The translations under genes were made by a program, and so were the position numbers. From the NCBI GenBank assembly GCA_009774625.1, contig VSOB01000016.1:1-53161 (forward strand): a stretch of 53,161 bases of DNA. Reading direction: 5' to 3'. This DNA is from Lachnospiraceae bacterium (GTDB lineage Bacteria; Bacillota; Clostridia; Lachnospirales; Lachnospiraceae). Shown here piece after piece: positions 42,881 to 52,995 of this stretch (position 1 is its first letter; the number at the start of each line of letters is the position of its first letter). A model generated the notes under the pieces. That model saw nothing but the letters and a program-made list of their open reading frames with translations. It was not told the DNA's origin and did not search any database.

Positions 42881-44272
42881 TCAGAAAATTCTCCTTACGG
42901 CAAGCACATTACGATAGTTTGCATTGGATACGATAATACCTGTTTTACTTGTACTTGCATGCACGATCTGTCCGTTACCTGCATAGATACCCACATGGCC
43001 TGAGTAGCATACGATATCACCCGGCTGTGCATTTGCAAGTCCGCCCACATCATAGCCCTGACTTCTGTCAGCCGACGAGGAGTGGGGAAGAGAAACCCCA
43101 AAATTCTTATATACACTCATAACAAATCCGGAGCAGTCAGTTCCGTTGGTCAGACTGGAACCTCCATATACGTAAGGATTGCCTACAAACTGCATTGCAT
43201 AATCCACGACCGCATTTCCCAGATCACTGCCGCCGCTTGTGGGAGCCGGTGCAGGCGCCGCCGGCGCCGCCTCTGCTGCCTGCTGCTGGCCTTCCTGCGT
43301 ATTTTTCTCTGCATTCTTCTCTGCCTGCGCTGCAGCCTTCTCTGCTTTGTCTTTGGCTACCTTCTCCTCTGCCTTCTTGGCTGCTTCCTTAGCCGCTTTC
43401 TTAGCCTCTTCTTCCTTCTGCAGTCTGGCTTCTTCTTCCTCTCTGGACTCAGCCTTCACAAAGTCGGTACGAAGAGATACAAATTCAGCGGATACATAGC
43501 CATAACCTTCTTCAATATCTACTTTTACCCAGCCGTCCAGTTCTTCGATTACGGACAGCTCTTCATCTATCGGAACCAGTCCCAGTACCGGTGCATCGGT
43601 TCCTTCGGATTCTCTTACTTTCAGAGTCGTGGTCGTTACCGTCGCCACCCGTGTTCCCACCTCTTTGGCAAGAGCAATCGCCTCTTCGCCGGTGACACAG
43701 TACTCTGCTTTTACATAGCCGGTTACCGTACCGGACTTTATCTTATACCAGCCATTTTCTTCTTCAATAAAGTCACCGACCGACTTATCATACAGCTTGC
43801 CCAGGATTTCTCCCTCTTCACTGGGGATGCTTCTGATATTTACATAATCGTTTACTTTGGCAATGACCAGTTTGGAAAACTCTTTTTCTTCCTCAGCAGC
43901 TTTGGCCTTTTCTTCTGCTTCTTTGCTGTTTGCCTCCTGTACTTTAGCTTCATCAGCCTGTTGCGGTTTTGTTTTTTCCTGTATCTCTCTGGCGGATTTT
44001 CCGGTATCCGCTTTCCCTGAACTGCTCTTGCTTGCAGTAGAGGTTCCTGATTTAGAAGCAGAACCGCTCTTTCTTTCCTTCGCCTGAGCAGGTGTCACAT
44101 CCTTTGCAGAAGCAACTTCTTCCTGCGCACTTCCTTCTTCCATAGTCAGTGCAAACCCGGCAGCGGGAAGGAGAGAAGATACGCCGGTGGCATCCGCTCT
44201 TGTGGAAACACCAGCTACAGCTATCACACCGACCAACGCATACGCAGCCAATTTTGCATTCTTATGTTTCAT
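42881..44272 (-). CDS. Secreted SH3b - NlpC/P60 cell-wall hydrolase
   Basis: 463 residues from ATG 44272 (GGAGGACATT). A signal peptide (LAAYALVGVIAVAGVSTRADA) is followed by a low-complexity Ser/Lys region. Two bacterial SH3 domains follow (VNIRSIPSEEGEILGKLYD and LKVRESEGTDAPVLGLVP), then a Lys/Ala/Glu-rich linker. The C-terminal ~110 residues are NlpC/P60 with Cys in NGTDCSGFVMSVYK and His in YSGHVGIYAGNGQIVHAS. Such enzymes cut D-Glu-diaminopimelate bonds in peptidoglycan. Probably a growth or separation autolysin. Confidence 0.94.
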   Translation of the reverse strand: MKHKNAKLAAYALVGVIAVAGVSTRADATGVSSLLPAAGFALTMEEGSAQEEVASAKDVTPAQAKERKSGSASKSGTSTASKSSSGKADTGKSAREIQEKTKPQQADEAKVQEANSKEAEEKAKAAEEEKEFSKLVIAKVNDYVNIRSIPSEEGEILGKLYDKSVGDFIEEENGWYKIKSGTVTGYVKAEYCVTGEEAIALAKEVGTRVATVTTTTLKVRESEGTDAPVLGLVPIDEELSVIEELDGWVKVDIEEGYGYVSAEFVSLRTDFVKAESREEEEARLQKEEEAKKAAKEAAKKAEEKVAKDKAEKAAAQAEKNAEKNTQEGQQQAAEAAPAAPAPAPTSGGSDLGNAVVDYAMQFVGNPYVYGGSSLTNGTDCSGFVMSVYKNFGVSLPHSSSADRSQGYDVGGLANAQPGDIVCYSGHVGIYAGNGQIVHASTSKTGIIVSNANYRNVLAVRRIF

Positions 44273-44358
44273 AATGTCCTCCAAACACGGTTTGTTTTGT
44301 GAATCACTATTTCTAATATATTAAAAGTTGTTACAAAATTGTTAAATTCTTTAAATAG

Positions 44359-44387
44359 AATATAGCATCCCTACCTGTATTTGTCAA
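44359..44387 (-). promoter_or_regulatory. Promoter of the NlpC/P60 gene
   Basis: Minus strand TTGACA (44382-44387), 17-base spacer, TATATT (44359-44364); leader of about 80 AT-rich bases. Between 44388 and 44477 I see no further feature. Confidence 0.7.
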
Positions 44388-44477
44388 CACCCGAACATAT
44401 TTTCCAGCATTTGGAAAATCCTGATTTTCTTCTGTAATACCCTGATTTTTCCTGATATCAGCGGCCTTTTTGGCCCC

Positions 44478-45401
44478 TTATCCTTCCTCCTGCAAAGATA
44501 AAAAATATTCCTCCACGCTCGTTATGGCATTGGCGCCGTCTGCTGCGGCTGTTATGACCTGACGCAGTTTTTTGGTCCGGATATCTCCGGCCGCAAAGAT
44601 CCCCGCCGTACTGGTGATACAGTCCTCTCCTGCTATAATATAGCCGTTTTCGTCTGTATCCACCACCGAAGTAAACGCTTCCGAAAGGGGCCTGATGCCC
44701 ACTGCAACAAAGACGCCGTCCACGGTCAGTTCTTCTTTCCCGCCCGTTTTACGATTGACTACACGTATCTTTTCCACCCGGCTTTCCCCCAGTATCTCCT
44801 CTGCCTCGCTGTCCCAGATCATTTCCACATTGTTCAGGGAAAACAGCTTTTGCTGCAGCATCCTGGCTGCCCGCAGTTTATCTCTTCTGTGTATCACAAA
44901 TACCTTGCTGCAGAAACGGGACAGATAGATGGCGTCTTCCACCGCCACATCCCCGCCCCCGATCACTGCCGTCACCTTTCCTTTAAAAAAAGCGCCGTCA
45001 CAGGTAGCGCAATAGGATACGCCATGCCCCCGCAGCGCTTCCTCTCCGGGTGCGCCCAGTCTGGCATAGGCGGCGCCTGCCGCGATCACAACCGCTCTTG
45101 TCTGATAACATTCTTTTTGTGTCGCCACTTCCCAGCATCGTCCGTCCGCCCGGATCTCCTCTACCACACCTTCTGCAAACCTGGCCTGCATGGCTTCCGC
45201 ATGCTCTCTGAACTTCATTCCCATTTCAAATCCGCCGATCCCGGGAAGTCCCGGATAATTGTCCACTTCTGAAGTATTCATAATCTGACCGCCGCTCACA
45301 GGCGCTTTCTCGATCACCAGCACGGAAAACCCTGCCCGCCTGGCATAAATCGCAGCCGTCAGTCCCGCCGGACCGGAACCGATGATAATCACATCTGTCA
45401 T
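44478..45401 (-). CDS. trxB: Thioredoxin-disulfide reductase-like flavoprotein
   Basis: 307 residues from ATG 45401; AGGAGG is eight bases upstream, too close for the next ATG. FAD motif GSGPAGLTAAIYARRAG, redox pair CATCDG, NADPH motif GGGDVAVEDAIYLSRF and the C-terminal FAD contact GIFAAGDIRTKKLRQV are present. It reduces thioredoxin with NADPH. No trxA gene is adjacent, so a paralogue acting on another dithiol protein is possible. Confidence 0.9.
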   Translation of the reverse strand: MTDVIIIGSGPAGLTAAIYARRAGFSVLVIEKAPVSGGQIMNTSEVDNYPGLPGIGGFEMGMKFREHAEAMQARFAEGVVEEIRADGRCWEVATQKECYQTRAVVIAAGAAYARLGAPGEEALRGHGVSYCATCDGAFFKGKVTAVIGGGDVAVEDAIYLSRFCSKVFVIHRRDKLRAARMLQQKLFSLNNVEMIWDSEAEEILGESRVEKIRVVNRKTGGKEELTVDGVFVAVGIRPLSEAFTSVVDTDENGYIIAGEDCITSTAGIFAAGDIRTKKLRQVITAAADGANAITSVEEYFLSLQEEG

Positions 45402-45774
45402 AGTCATTTCCTCCTGCATACTCTGTCTTACTAGTGTATCAAATACAGGCCGAAAATACTACACCAATCGGCGGGGATCAAAAATCAGGAACAGAGGGAA
45501 GAGATCGTCCATGCCAGGAGAAACCTGTCCGGAATCGTATCCCTGTTAAAAACGAACCTGTAAATATGGATTGTTTCTATAAAAAAGCTGGTTTATAATC
45601 ATAGGAAGTAACTGTTATAGACACAACAAACCGTTTGATGAAAGATACCGCTTCTGCGGTCAAAGAAAAAATTGCAAGTAAAATACCGTTGCTTCCCGGA
45701 TAGTTTTTTAGCAAAGGGCGCATACAAATTTTCGGTTTATGGAACTGTCAAGTCAGTAGAAGGAGAATCTTTTT
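45402..45774. other. Intergenic region with SDR promoter
   Basis: About 370 bases. It holds a plus-strand promoter at 45571-45599 and a small ACCGC-TTCT-GCGGT hairpin near 45650. I see no gene with a usable ribosome binding site. Confidence 0.5.
45571..45599 (+). promoter_or_regulatory. Promoter of the SDR gene
   Basis: TTGTTT (45571-45576), 17 bases, TATAAT (45594-45599). The leader to 45775 is about 170 bases. Confidence 0.55.
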
Positions 45775-46503
45775 ATGGAACACAAACAAAAGACCGCCCT
45801 GATCACAGGTGCATCCCGCGGCATCGGCCGGGCCTGTGCCGAACGCTTTGCACAGGCCGGTTATGACCTGTATCTTACCTGTCTGCACAGCGAGGACAAA
45901 CTGATTGCACTGAAAGATATGCTAAAGCAGCGCTACCGCATCACCTGCCGCACTGCCGTGTGCAATGCAGGCAGTTATGACGAGGTCGTCTCACTTTTTT
46001 CTCAGATTGATACCCTGGATGTACTGGTAAACAATGCAGGGATTTCCCATATCGGCCTGATTCAGGACATGTCGGTTTCCCAGTGGGATCGTGTCATGGC
46101 TACCAATGTCAGCTCTTGTTTTTATACAATCAAATGTGCCATTCCTCTGATGCTGGCAAAGGGCGGCGGACGTATCCTCAATGTCTCCTCCGTCTGGGGC
46201 AATACAGGCGCTTCTATGGAAGCCGCCTATTCCGCCTCCAAAGGCGCTGTCAATGCATTGACCAAAGCGCTGGCCAAAGAGCTGGCGCCCAGCAATATCC
46301 AGGTCAACGCGGCCGCCTTCGGCATCATTGATACCGATATGAACAAATGTATTGACGCCGAAGCGCTGGAACAGGTGATAGATGAAATTCCCGCAGGACG
46401 TATGGGAACCTGCCAGGAAGCGGCAGAACTGCTTCTGCAGCTTGCAGAAGCGCCTGCCTATCTGACCGGACAGATCCTTACAATGGATGGCGGATGGACT
46501 TAA
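45775..46503 (+). CDS. SDR family NAD(P)-dependent oxidoreductase (FabG-like)
   Basis: 242 residues. Cofactor motif TGASRGIGRACAERFAQAG, NNAG motif LVNNAGISH, catalytic Ser in LNVSSVWG and Tyr-Lys in YSASKG, and the C-terminal GQILTMDGGW are all in place. It resembles 3-oxoacyl-ACP reductase, but no fatty acid genes are nearby, so the substrate is open. AGAAGGAGAATC precedes the ATG. Its stop overlaps the convergent pseudogene. Confidence 0.9.
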   Translation: MEHKQKTALITGASRGIGRACAERFAQAGYDLYLTCLHSEDKLIALKDMLKQRYRITCRTAVCNAGSYDEVVSLFSQIDTLDVLVNNAGISHIGLIQDMSVSQWDRVMATNVSSCFYTIKCAIPLMLAKGGGRILNVSSVWGNTGASMEAAYSASKGAVNALTKALAKELAPSNIQVNAAAFGIIDTDMNKCIDAEALEQVIDEIPAGRMGTCQEAAELLLQLAEAPAYLTGQILTMDGGWT

Positions 46504-47280
46504 TTCTCTTCCGTCCAGATTGGCTGTCTGCAGGCCGCCTCTTCGCTTTCAAAGGGGCCGCTGGTGGGATTTACACTTCTGTGTATCCCAAAATAATCCC
46601 GGTTAAACAAAATCGGCGTGCCATCCGGATGTTCAAACAGCGCTTCCGGCTCAAAGGCTTCTCCCAACAGGGCCGTGGACACTGTGTTCCCGATCCACCC
46701 AGGCATCTTCTTCCCTGTCATAAGGCTGTGACCCATTAAAATAGAGATTTTACGGATGCACAGACCGGCAGATGTCCGTAATATTTGTCATTGTCATAAG
46801 TGTCCTCCATTTTCCACATAGGTAAAGGAACCCATAATCAGATTGTGCACAAACGCAAGCCCCTGTGTGCAGAGCCGCCCGGCACAGTCCGACAAAAGCA
46901 GGTTATGGTCAATCAGCGTGGGCCCGTGGGACACTTCCACAAAGATATCCTCTCCCAGTTCCCAGCGACGGTATGATCTGTATCCCTTCCGGCGGTGTAT
47001 TGTCATGAAACAGGTTTCCCGTTGCCCTTGTGCCCTGTGCCTGCCAGCCCAGCCACAGCCCGCGGGTACAATGTTCAAAATGATTGTGTCTGATCATCAC
47101 GTCTATGGCCGACGATACCGGTCTGTCTGTGTACCGTCTTTTACATAGCCTGTCATCCATTTGTTCTCATTCTCCGGCTGCAGATTTTTACCCAGAGAGA
47201 TCCCGCTGCACTTGGAATCGGCGATCTCACAGTCCTCTATGATCCACCCTCTGGACCAGTGCGGCCCCAGTTTCTACAGA
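46500..47280 (-). pseudogene. Decayed GH120-like beta-helix xylosidase pseudogene
   Basis: Pieces of one beta-helix protein lie in different frames: SRGWIIEDCEIADSKCSGIS, then NHFEHCTRGLWLGWQAQGTR, then EVSHGPTLIDHNLLLS, then YYGHLPV, and at the end EAFEPEALFEHPDGTP. These resemble GH120 beta-xylosidases and related right-handed beta-helix proteins. The N-terminus is missing, at least three frameshifts are needed and a large internal part is deleted near 46790. It cannot make a working enzyme. Confidence 0.8.
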
Positions 47281-47330
47281 GTCAGGGGCAGAAAATCAGT
47301 TTCTTCTCCGGAAGAACCTCTCCGATAGGA

Positions 47331-47358
47331 AAAAGACCCCGTTTTGCAACGAGGTCCT
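47331..47358 (-). terminator. Terminator of the second MATE gene
   Basis: GACCCCGTT (47335-47343) pairs with AACGAGGTC (47348-47356) with one mismatch; on the minus strand TTTTTCC follows. Confidence 0.65.
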
Positions 47359-47432
47359 TCCTGTTTTCCTATTCTTTCCATCATCTATTGTTTTATACCT
47401 GTCCGGATTCCCGGACATTTGAAAAATCCCAA

Positions 47433-48755
47433 TTAAGCCGTTTTCTTTTTCATCCATACGATCCCTGTGATATCCGCCAGCACCCAGCCCACAGGAATGG
47501 CCCACCAGACTCCCGTCACGCCGATACCAGGTACAGCCGCCAGACAATACGCCAGAGCCACTCGTGTGCCCAGAGAAATTACCGTCAGCACCAGCGACAT
47601 TTCCGGCCGGTTGATCCCCCTGTAATAGCCATACAGCAAAAACAAAATACCGATCCCACAGTAAAACGCCCCCTCTACCCGCAGATACTGGGCGCCGGTC
47701 TTTAGGATTCCAGCCGAGGGATTTTTCACAAACAGTCTTATCATGGACTCTGCCGTCCCGAATACCACCACGGAAATCAAGACGCAGTACAGCATGGAAA
47801 TCTTCACAGCCGCCTTCATTCCCTGCTGCACCCGCTCCTGTCTGCCCGCGCCGTAATTCTGGGAAATAAACAAAGAAAAAGCATTGCCAAATTCCTGAGC
47901 AGGCATATAGGCCAGTGTATCGATTTTCACCCCTGCCGCAAAGGCCGCCATCACCACTGCGCCAAAACTGTTCACCAACCCCTGTACCATCAGGATACCG
48001 AAATTCATCACCGACTGCTGCACGGACGCCGTCAGGGAAAAATGTGTCATCTCCAGTGCGGCCTTTTTGGAAAAGCGCATATCTGCCCGCTCTGGCCGCA
48101 GCGCAGGTTCCCGAATCCATGTATAAAGGGCAATTCCCACTCCGGAAATGATCTGCGATATCAATGTTGCCAGAGCGGCGCCCCGAATCCCCCATCCATA
48201 GCCCAGGACGAATAACAGATCCAGCCCCACATTCAGCAGCGCCGTACTGCCCAGAAAACACAGAGGCACCACAGAATTGCCCAGAGCACGCAGCAAAAAG
48301 GAAAAATAATTGTACAGAAATACAAAAAATAATCCCATAAATACCATCTCTGTATATTCCCGCATCATCTCCATCAGTTCAGGCGGCGTCTGCAGAAGGC
48401 AAAGGATGCCCTGAGAAAAGCATACCACCAGCACATTCAGCAGTACCGCGATCACCCCTATCAGCACAAAGGCAATGCACATACTGTTTTTCAGTTTCCG
48501 CATTTCTTTCTTACCAAAATAATAGGAAAATGCCGCACCACTTCCCATACACAGACCGATCAGAACAGAGGTCAGAAAGGTCATCAGAGTATACGCAGAT
48601 CCCACCGCTGCCAGTGCATCCTCTCCCAACGCCCTGCCTACGATCAGAGTATCCGCTATATTATAAAACTGCTGCAGCATATTGCCCAGAATCATAGGCC
48701 CTGCAAACAATAACAGCGCCTTTGTCACATTTCCTTCTGCCAGATTCCGTTTCAT
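47433..48755 (-). CDS. MATE family exporter (second copy)
   Basis: 440 residues from ATG 48755 (AAGGAAG upstream). It begins MKRNLAEGNVTKALLLFAGP and has LQQFYNIADTLIVGRALGED, the usual MATE helix 1-2 region, with QNYGAGRQERVQQG in the second half. About 12 helices. It is only distantly like the copy at 7887 and belongs to the NorM/DinF-like clostridial group. Substrate unknown. Confidence 0.9.
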   Translation of the reverse strand: MKRNLAEGNVTKALLLFAGPMILGNMLQQFYNIADTLIVGRALGEDALAAVGSAYTLMTFLTSVLIGLCMGSGAAFSYYFGKKEMRKLKNSMCIAFVLIGVIAVLLNVLVVCFSQGILCLLQTPPELMEMMREYTEMVFMGLFFVFLYNYFSFLLRALGNSVVPLCFLGSTALLNVGLDLLFVLGYGWGIRGAALATLISQIISGVGIALYTWIREPALRPERADMRFSKKAALEMTHFSLTASVQQSVMNFGILMVQGLVNSFGAVVMAAFAAGVKIDTLAYMPAQEFGNAFSLFISQNYGAGRQERVQQGMKAAVKISMLYCVLISVVVFGTAESMIRLFVKNPSAGILKTGAQYLRVEGAFYCGIGILFLLYGYYRGINRPEMSLVLTVISLGTRVALAYCLAAVPGIGVTGVWWAIPVGWVLADITGIVWMKKKTA

Positions 48756-48813
48756 CCAAACTTCCTTTCCATAACAAAGCAAGGAGCTTTTTACATCCAA
48801 ATCCTGTATGACA

Positions 48814-48844
48814 AAAAAGAATCCTGCAAAGCAGGATTCTTTTT
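48814..48844 (-). terminator. Terminator of the 5'-nucleotidase gene
   Basis: AAAAAGAATCCTGC and GCAGGATTCTTTTT, perfect 14-base arms with an AAA loop, lie 16 bases after the stop codon. Confidence 0.88.
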
Positions 48845-48859
48845 ATAAAAGTCTCTGTC

Positions 48860-50500
48860 TTACCGGATCGTAATATTGCCCTTAGGAGCCGCATACTCCG
48901 CCCCGATTACGCCGCCCAGAGAATCCACATAAGAAATCAATCCTTCCGCATCGATCACTCCGGTGTCGATCACTTCCTCTGCCTGCGTAAAGACATAATA
49001 AGTATCTCCGCCGTCTGCCATGAAATTGTTCACAGCGATATAATAGCTGTCTGACAGATCAAACGCTCTGCCGCCCACGGATTCGATGGTCACACGGCTG
49101 CCCGGCGCTGCCGGCGCAAAATAGGTGGAATCCGGATACTGCATACCATTTACATAAGGTACCTGGGTATTAACCGTAAAGACAATGCCGGATACCTGAG
49201 GGAATCCGCCCAGAGCAGAAGGCGCCGCACTGCAGGATGCCTCCAGAGCTTCCAGAAGCTGTGCCCCGGTTACTTTCACCACACTGACGGAGTTGCCAAA
49301 AGGAAATACGGTATACAATGTATTCATACTGATGGGGCCTGCCGGAATGCTGGCACGCACGCCGCCGCCATTCTGGATGGCGCCGTCCACTTTGACCTCT
49401 TCCCCCATATACTGCTGGGCTGCATACAGATAAGCGTCTGCCGCAAAATCACCCAGATTGGTTTCCTCTGTCCGGACGCCCGGCTCTCTCTCACCGTTCA
49501 GATCCACTTCTGCGTTGGCAAACAGCCCTGAATATGCCGCATCCACAATGTCCTGATGGGCTTTTACAAAGTTTTCCACACCTGCATCATAGCTGCCCTT
49601 ATAGTCTGCCGCCTTTACAAGAGAAGCCTTCAGCGTCTTTGTCTCCCCGTCGCAGATCACCACGCCGATGTTGGCCAGATAGCTTCCTGTGCTGGTAATG
49701 GTAGTGCCGTTCACCACCACACCGCCGTCCATTTCCGTATGGCTGTGTCCGTCGATAAACAAATCAATACCTGTTGTATTGGCTGCCACATCCAGGGAAC
49801 GTCTGCCGATACTTTCATCATCCACACCCAGGTGTCCCAGACAGATAATAAAATCACAGCCCTGTGCCTTCAGCGTATTCACCTGCTCCTGTGCGCAGTC
49901 ATACAATTCCTGTCCGTCCAGAATCGTAATATCTTTTACATTTTTAGGGCTTGCCTTCGTCTGAGCCTCTGCCGTATCCAGCCCGAAAACGCCCACTTTC
50001 CTGTTATCAAAGGTAAACACAGCATTGTCGCCAAAATAAGGCTTTCCTGTTTCCTTATCCAGAATATTGGCATCCAGAATCGGGAAATCAGCCAGCGCCG
50101 CCATAACCTGCAGCTCTTCAAATCCGAAATCAAATTCATGATTGCCCAGAGAAACTGCATTGTAGCCGGCCGCATTCATAAACAATACCGCAGAACCACC
50201 GTCAAAATAGCTTACCAATGTAGTGCCCTGTGAAAAATCACCCGCATCCAGCAAAAGCACATCGGCTCCCTTAGCTTCATAATACTGCTTCAAACCTGCC
50301 ACTGCAGCCATACCAAGCTGTTCGCCCTCCACTGTATCAAAATGGCCATGCATGTCATTGGTGTGAATCACCACCAAATCCCCTTCATAAGAATTTTCTG
50401 CTGCCTGTACCATACCCGCAGGCGCCGCAGCAAATCCCACAGCCAAAAGCATAGCCGCCGCTGTCGTGACCGCCAGCAGCCGTTTCCACAACTTGCCCAT
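48860..50500 (-). CDS. Secreted bifunctional metallophosphatase / 5'-nucleotidase
   Basis: 546 residues. Signal peptide to about residue 34 (GMVQAAEN). The metal site is formed by HTNDMHGHFD, LLDAGDFSQG, SLGNHEFDFG, CLGHLGVDDE and DGHSHTEMDG. The C-terminal 5'-nucleotidase domain has QNGGGVRASIPAG and the stacking region NNFMADGGDTYYVF. It releases phosphate and nucleosides from extracellular nucleotides. No cell-wall anchor motif is seen at the end. AGGAGGG precedes the start. Confidence 0.93.
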   Translation of the reverse strand: MGKLWKRLLAVTTAAAMLLAVGFAAAPAGMVQAAENSYEGDLVVIHTNDMHGHFDTVEGEQLGMAAVAGLKQYYEAKGADVLLLDAGDFSQGTTLVSYFDGGSAVLFMNAAGYNAVSLGNHEFDFGFEELQVMAALADFPILDANILDKETGKPYFGDNAVFTFDNRKVGVFGLDTAEAQTKASPKNVKDITILDGQELYDCAQEQVNTLKAQGCDFIICLGHLGVDDESIGRRSLDVAANTTGIDLFIDGHSHTEMDGGVVVNGTTITSTGSYLANIGVVICDGETKTLKASLVKAADYKGSYDAGVENFVKAHQDIVDAAYSGLFANAEVDLNGEREPGVRTEETNLGDFAADAYLYAAQQYMGEEVKVDGAIQNGGGVRASIPAGPISMNTLYTVFPFGNSVSVVKVTGAQLLEALEASCSAAPSALGGFPQVSGIVFTVNTQVPYVNGMQYPDSTYFAPAAPGSRVTIESVGGRAFDLSDSYYIAVNNFMADGGDTYYVFTQAEEVIDTGVIDAEGLISYVDSLGGVIGAEYAAPKGNITIR

Positions 50501-50576
50501 AAAACCCTCCTTCTCTTTTGTCGTGATACATTGTTGTCTGTTTCTGTTTTTATCTTACGTTGCCCCGCCGAAAGTG

Positions 50577-52922
50577 TCAAGAAAAAGGTTCGTCTCCTAT
50601 CACATACATATTACCCTGACGCTTTACAGACGCACCCCGGCCGTTGATCACCGCTTTTTCCAGCGCCGCTTCCGTATACACATGCAGAAGCGCCACCGGC
50701 AGATCTGTTTCCACCTTCAGAATCCCCTGCTCTGCCACAGCTTCCAGTTTTTTCAGTCCGTCATCATCATAATAAGTATCCGAAATATGATCTCCAAAAG
50801 AAAGTATTACCTGCAGCCTCTCACTGAGTGTGTCAATGTCCTCCGGAATTTCACACAGACAGGGAATCATGGCATTTTCACGGATGAAAACCGGAAGCGC
50901 TTTGATCTGCTTCTCCCGTTTTACCCATCTGCCCCCGGTCAGCCTCTCTCCGGTAAACCAGTCTGTCCATATCCCTTCCGGCAAATATACCTCCGGCTCC
51001 TCTTGGTCAAATACAGGGGCCACCAAAAGATGCTCTCCCAGAAAATATTCCAGCTCTACGCTGCGGGCCGTCCGGTCCTTTGGATATTCCATCACAACCG
51101 GCCGTATCATCGGAATCCCTGTCCGATGTGTCCTGTAAGACATACTGTACAGATACGGAAGCAGGCGATGCCGCTGCTCCAGAAATTCCCTGAAAATCAT
51201 TTCTGCCCTGTCGCCAAACTGCCAGGGTTCTCTTGCCGTTTTGCCGTGGCACCGGCTCAGGGTATTGAAAAATCCGAACTGACAACTCCGTATGTATTCT
51301 TCCTCTGTCGGCCTGCATTCGTATCCTTCATGGTCTGTATTATAAAATCCGCCCATATCAAATCCCCAGAAAGGGATACCGCTCATAGCCCCGCTCAGCC
51401 CTCCTCTGAGCACACAGGCGTGATTGTTCAGGTGGGTGGAAGAATCCCCGGCCCAGGCAGCCGGTATGGTATGGGAGCCTGCAAATCCGCTCCTTCCCCA
51501 GAGCATGGCACGTTCTCCCAGGGGTTCTTTCACTTCTTTCATGCTCTCATACACTGTTTTGGCATAAAGAAATGTCAGTTTATTGTGGCCCTGTAACCCG
51601 TCAGACCCGTCAAAATAAACGGCGTCCTTTGGCACAGCCTCCGAAAAGTCCGTTTTGATCGCGCCAATCCCCAGCGCTGCCACTGCTTTGACCCTTTCCC
51701 GGTACCATTCCACAAGGTCCGGATTGGTAAAGTCAAAACAGCCCACTTTGGTTTTGCTCATTGCCGTGGCATAAAACCGGCTCACCTCACCGTCCTTGTT
51801 CTTTACCAGAAATCCCTTTTCTTCCGCTTCCTTAAAATATTCGGACCCTTCTTCAATATACGGATAATTCCAAAGACTCAGCCGAATCCCATTTTCTTTC
51901 AGATATTTGACCATGCCTTCCGGATCGGGAAATCTTTCATAATCCCATACCCATGCGCCTGCATCTTTTTCCACCTGCCATCCGTCAATGTGGATGACAT
52001 CGATTTTGATTCCCCGTTCTTTTGCCTTTTCCACCACGCTGTGTACTTCTTCCTGGGACATATAGGAGCACTTGGACATCCAAAGGCCAAACGCCCATTT
52101 CGGGATCATAGGGATTTCCCCGGTCTGGCCGATATAGGCCCCCAGCAGAGCCTTGTAATCTTTTTCCATCCAGATATAATAGTCCAGTACCCGGTCATCT
52201 GCCTGCATATTATAGGCAACACCCGAAAAACTGCCCATCGCAAAACAGGAACGGGTATAAGTATTCAAAAGAATGGCATATCCCCTGCTGCTCATAAAAA
52301 ACGGGTGGTTTTTATAAGATTTTTCCGTATTGGTACTCAGCGCATCACTCTGCCAGCAGTGAATGGTCTGTCCCCGTTTCCCAAAATCGGTGAACTTCTC
52401 TCCAAACCCGTAAAACTCCTCATCCGAATACAGATACATCGTTTCATGAACAGAGGCAACCTCCTTTTGTTCATTGTAGGAAAAGCCTATAGGCAGATTT
52501 TTACACATATTGTCCACGTTCGAATCATAAATCTGTTCCCTGGTTTTCAGCTTCCCATCCAGATAATAGCTGACCTCCCAGGGATACTTCCTGACCCGGA
52601 CCTCTATCCGGCCTCCGGACAACACTATGTACGCATCGTTTTCTGAAACCTTTGTCCATTCCTTCTCTGCAAGATCATATATGCTGTTGTCAAACGCCTT
52701 TTCACATCCCGGCGGATACATCCGGAATCTGGCCGATATATCTCCCACACGCGTAATCACTGCTCTGGCTGTATTTCCCTGATATGTACCTACCGTAAAC
52801 AATATCCCGCTGCCATTTGCCTCATAGCTTTTCACCCCGGTCAGAAAATCAAAATCGCCTTCAAATACCGTTTTCAAATACCCAAGCTGCGGATTGTAGC
52901 TGACCTCTTCTCTGTTCCCCAT
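50577..52922 (-). CDS. GH31 alpha-xylosidase / alpha-glucosidase
   Basis: 781 residues with the YicI-like layout: N-terminal beta-sandwich, then the barrel. The catalytic nucleophile is the Asp in IKTDFSEAVP and the acid/base Asp lies in AWAGDSSTH; substrate-contact DVIHIDGWQ and GFDMGGF are intact. Cytosolic (no signal peptide). It removes alpha-linked xylose or glucose from oligosaccharides. The KTDFSE form favours alpha-xylosidase. The start follows CAGGAGGAAACGT. Confidence 0.9.
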   Translation of the reverse strand: MGNREEVSYNPQLGYLKTVFEGDFDFLTGVKSYEANGSGILFTVGTYQGNTARAVITRVGDISARFRMYPPGCEKAFDNSIYDLAEKEWTKVSENDAYIVLSGGRIEVRVRKYPWEVSYYLDGKLKTREQIYDSNVDNMCKNLPIGFSYNEQKEVASVHETMYLYSDEEFYGFGEKFTDFGKRGQTIHCWQSDALSTNTEKSYKNHPFFMSSRGYAILLNTYTRSCFAMGSFSGVAYNMQADDRVLDYYIWMEKDYKALLGAYIGQTGEIPMIPKWAFGLWMSKCSYMSQEEVHSVVEKAKERGIKIDVIHIDGWQVEKDAGAWVWDYERFPDPEGMVKYLKENGIRLSLWNYPYIEEGSEYFKEAEEKGFLVKNKDGEVSRFYATAMSKTKVGCFDFTNPDLVEWYRERVKAVAALGIGAIKTDFSEAVPKDAVYFDGSDGLQGHNKLTFLYAKTVYESMKEVKEPLGERAMLWGRSGFAGSHTIPAAWAGDSSTHLNNHACVLRGGLSGAMSGIPFWGFDMGGFYNTDHEGYECRPTEEEYIRSCQFGFFNTLSRCHGKTAREPWQFGDRAEMIFREFLEQRHRLLPYLYSMSYRTHRTGIPMIRPVVMEYPKDRTARSVELEYFLGEHLLVAPVFDQEEPEVYLPEGIWTDWFTGERLTGGRWVKREKQIKALPVFIRENAMIPCLCEIPEDIDTLSERLQVILSFGDHISDTYYDDDGLKKLEAVAEQGILKVETDLPVALLHVYTEAALEKAVINGRGASVKRQGNMYVIGDEPFS

Positions 52923-52966
52923 ACGTTTCCTCCTGTTCTTTCTCCGTCTGCACTGGTTTTGAATAT

Positions 52967-52995
52967 ATTATAGCCTGAACATACTGAAATGTTAA
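52967..52995 (-). promoter_or_regulatory. Promoter of the GH31 gene
   Basis: Minus strand TTAACA (52990-52995), 17 bases, TATAAT (52967-52972), 45 bases before the start codon. Confidence 0.7.

Noticed and set aside
45638..45703. 21-codon ORF before the SDR gene
   Set aside because: No ribosome binding site and no recognisable product.
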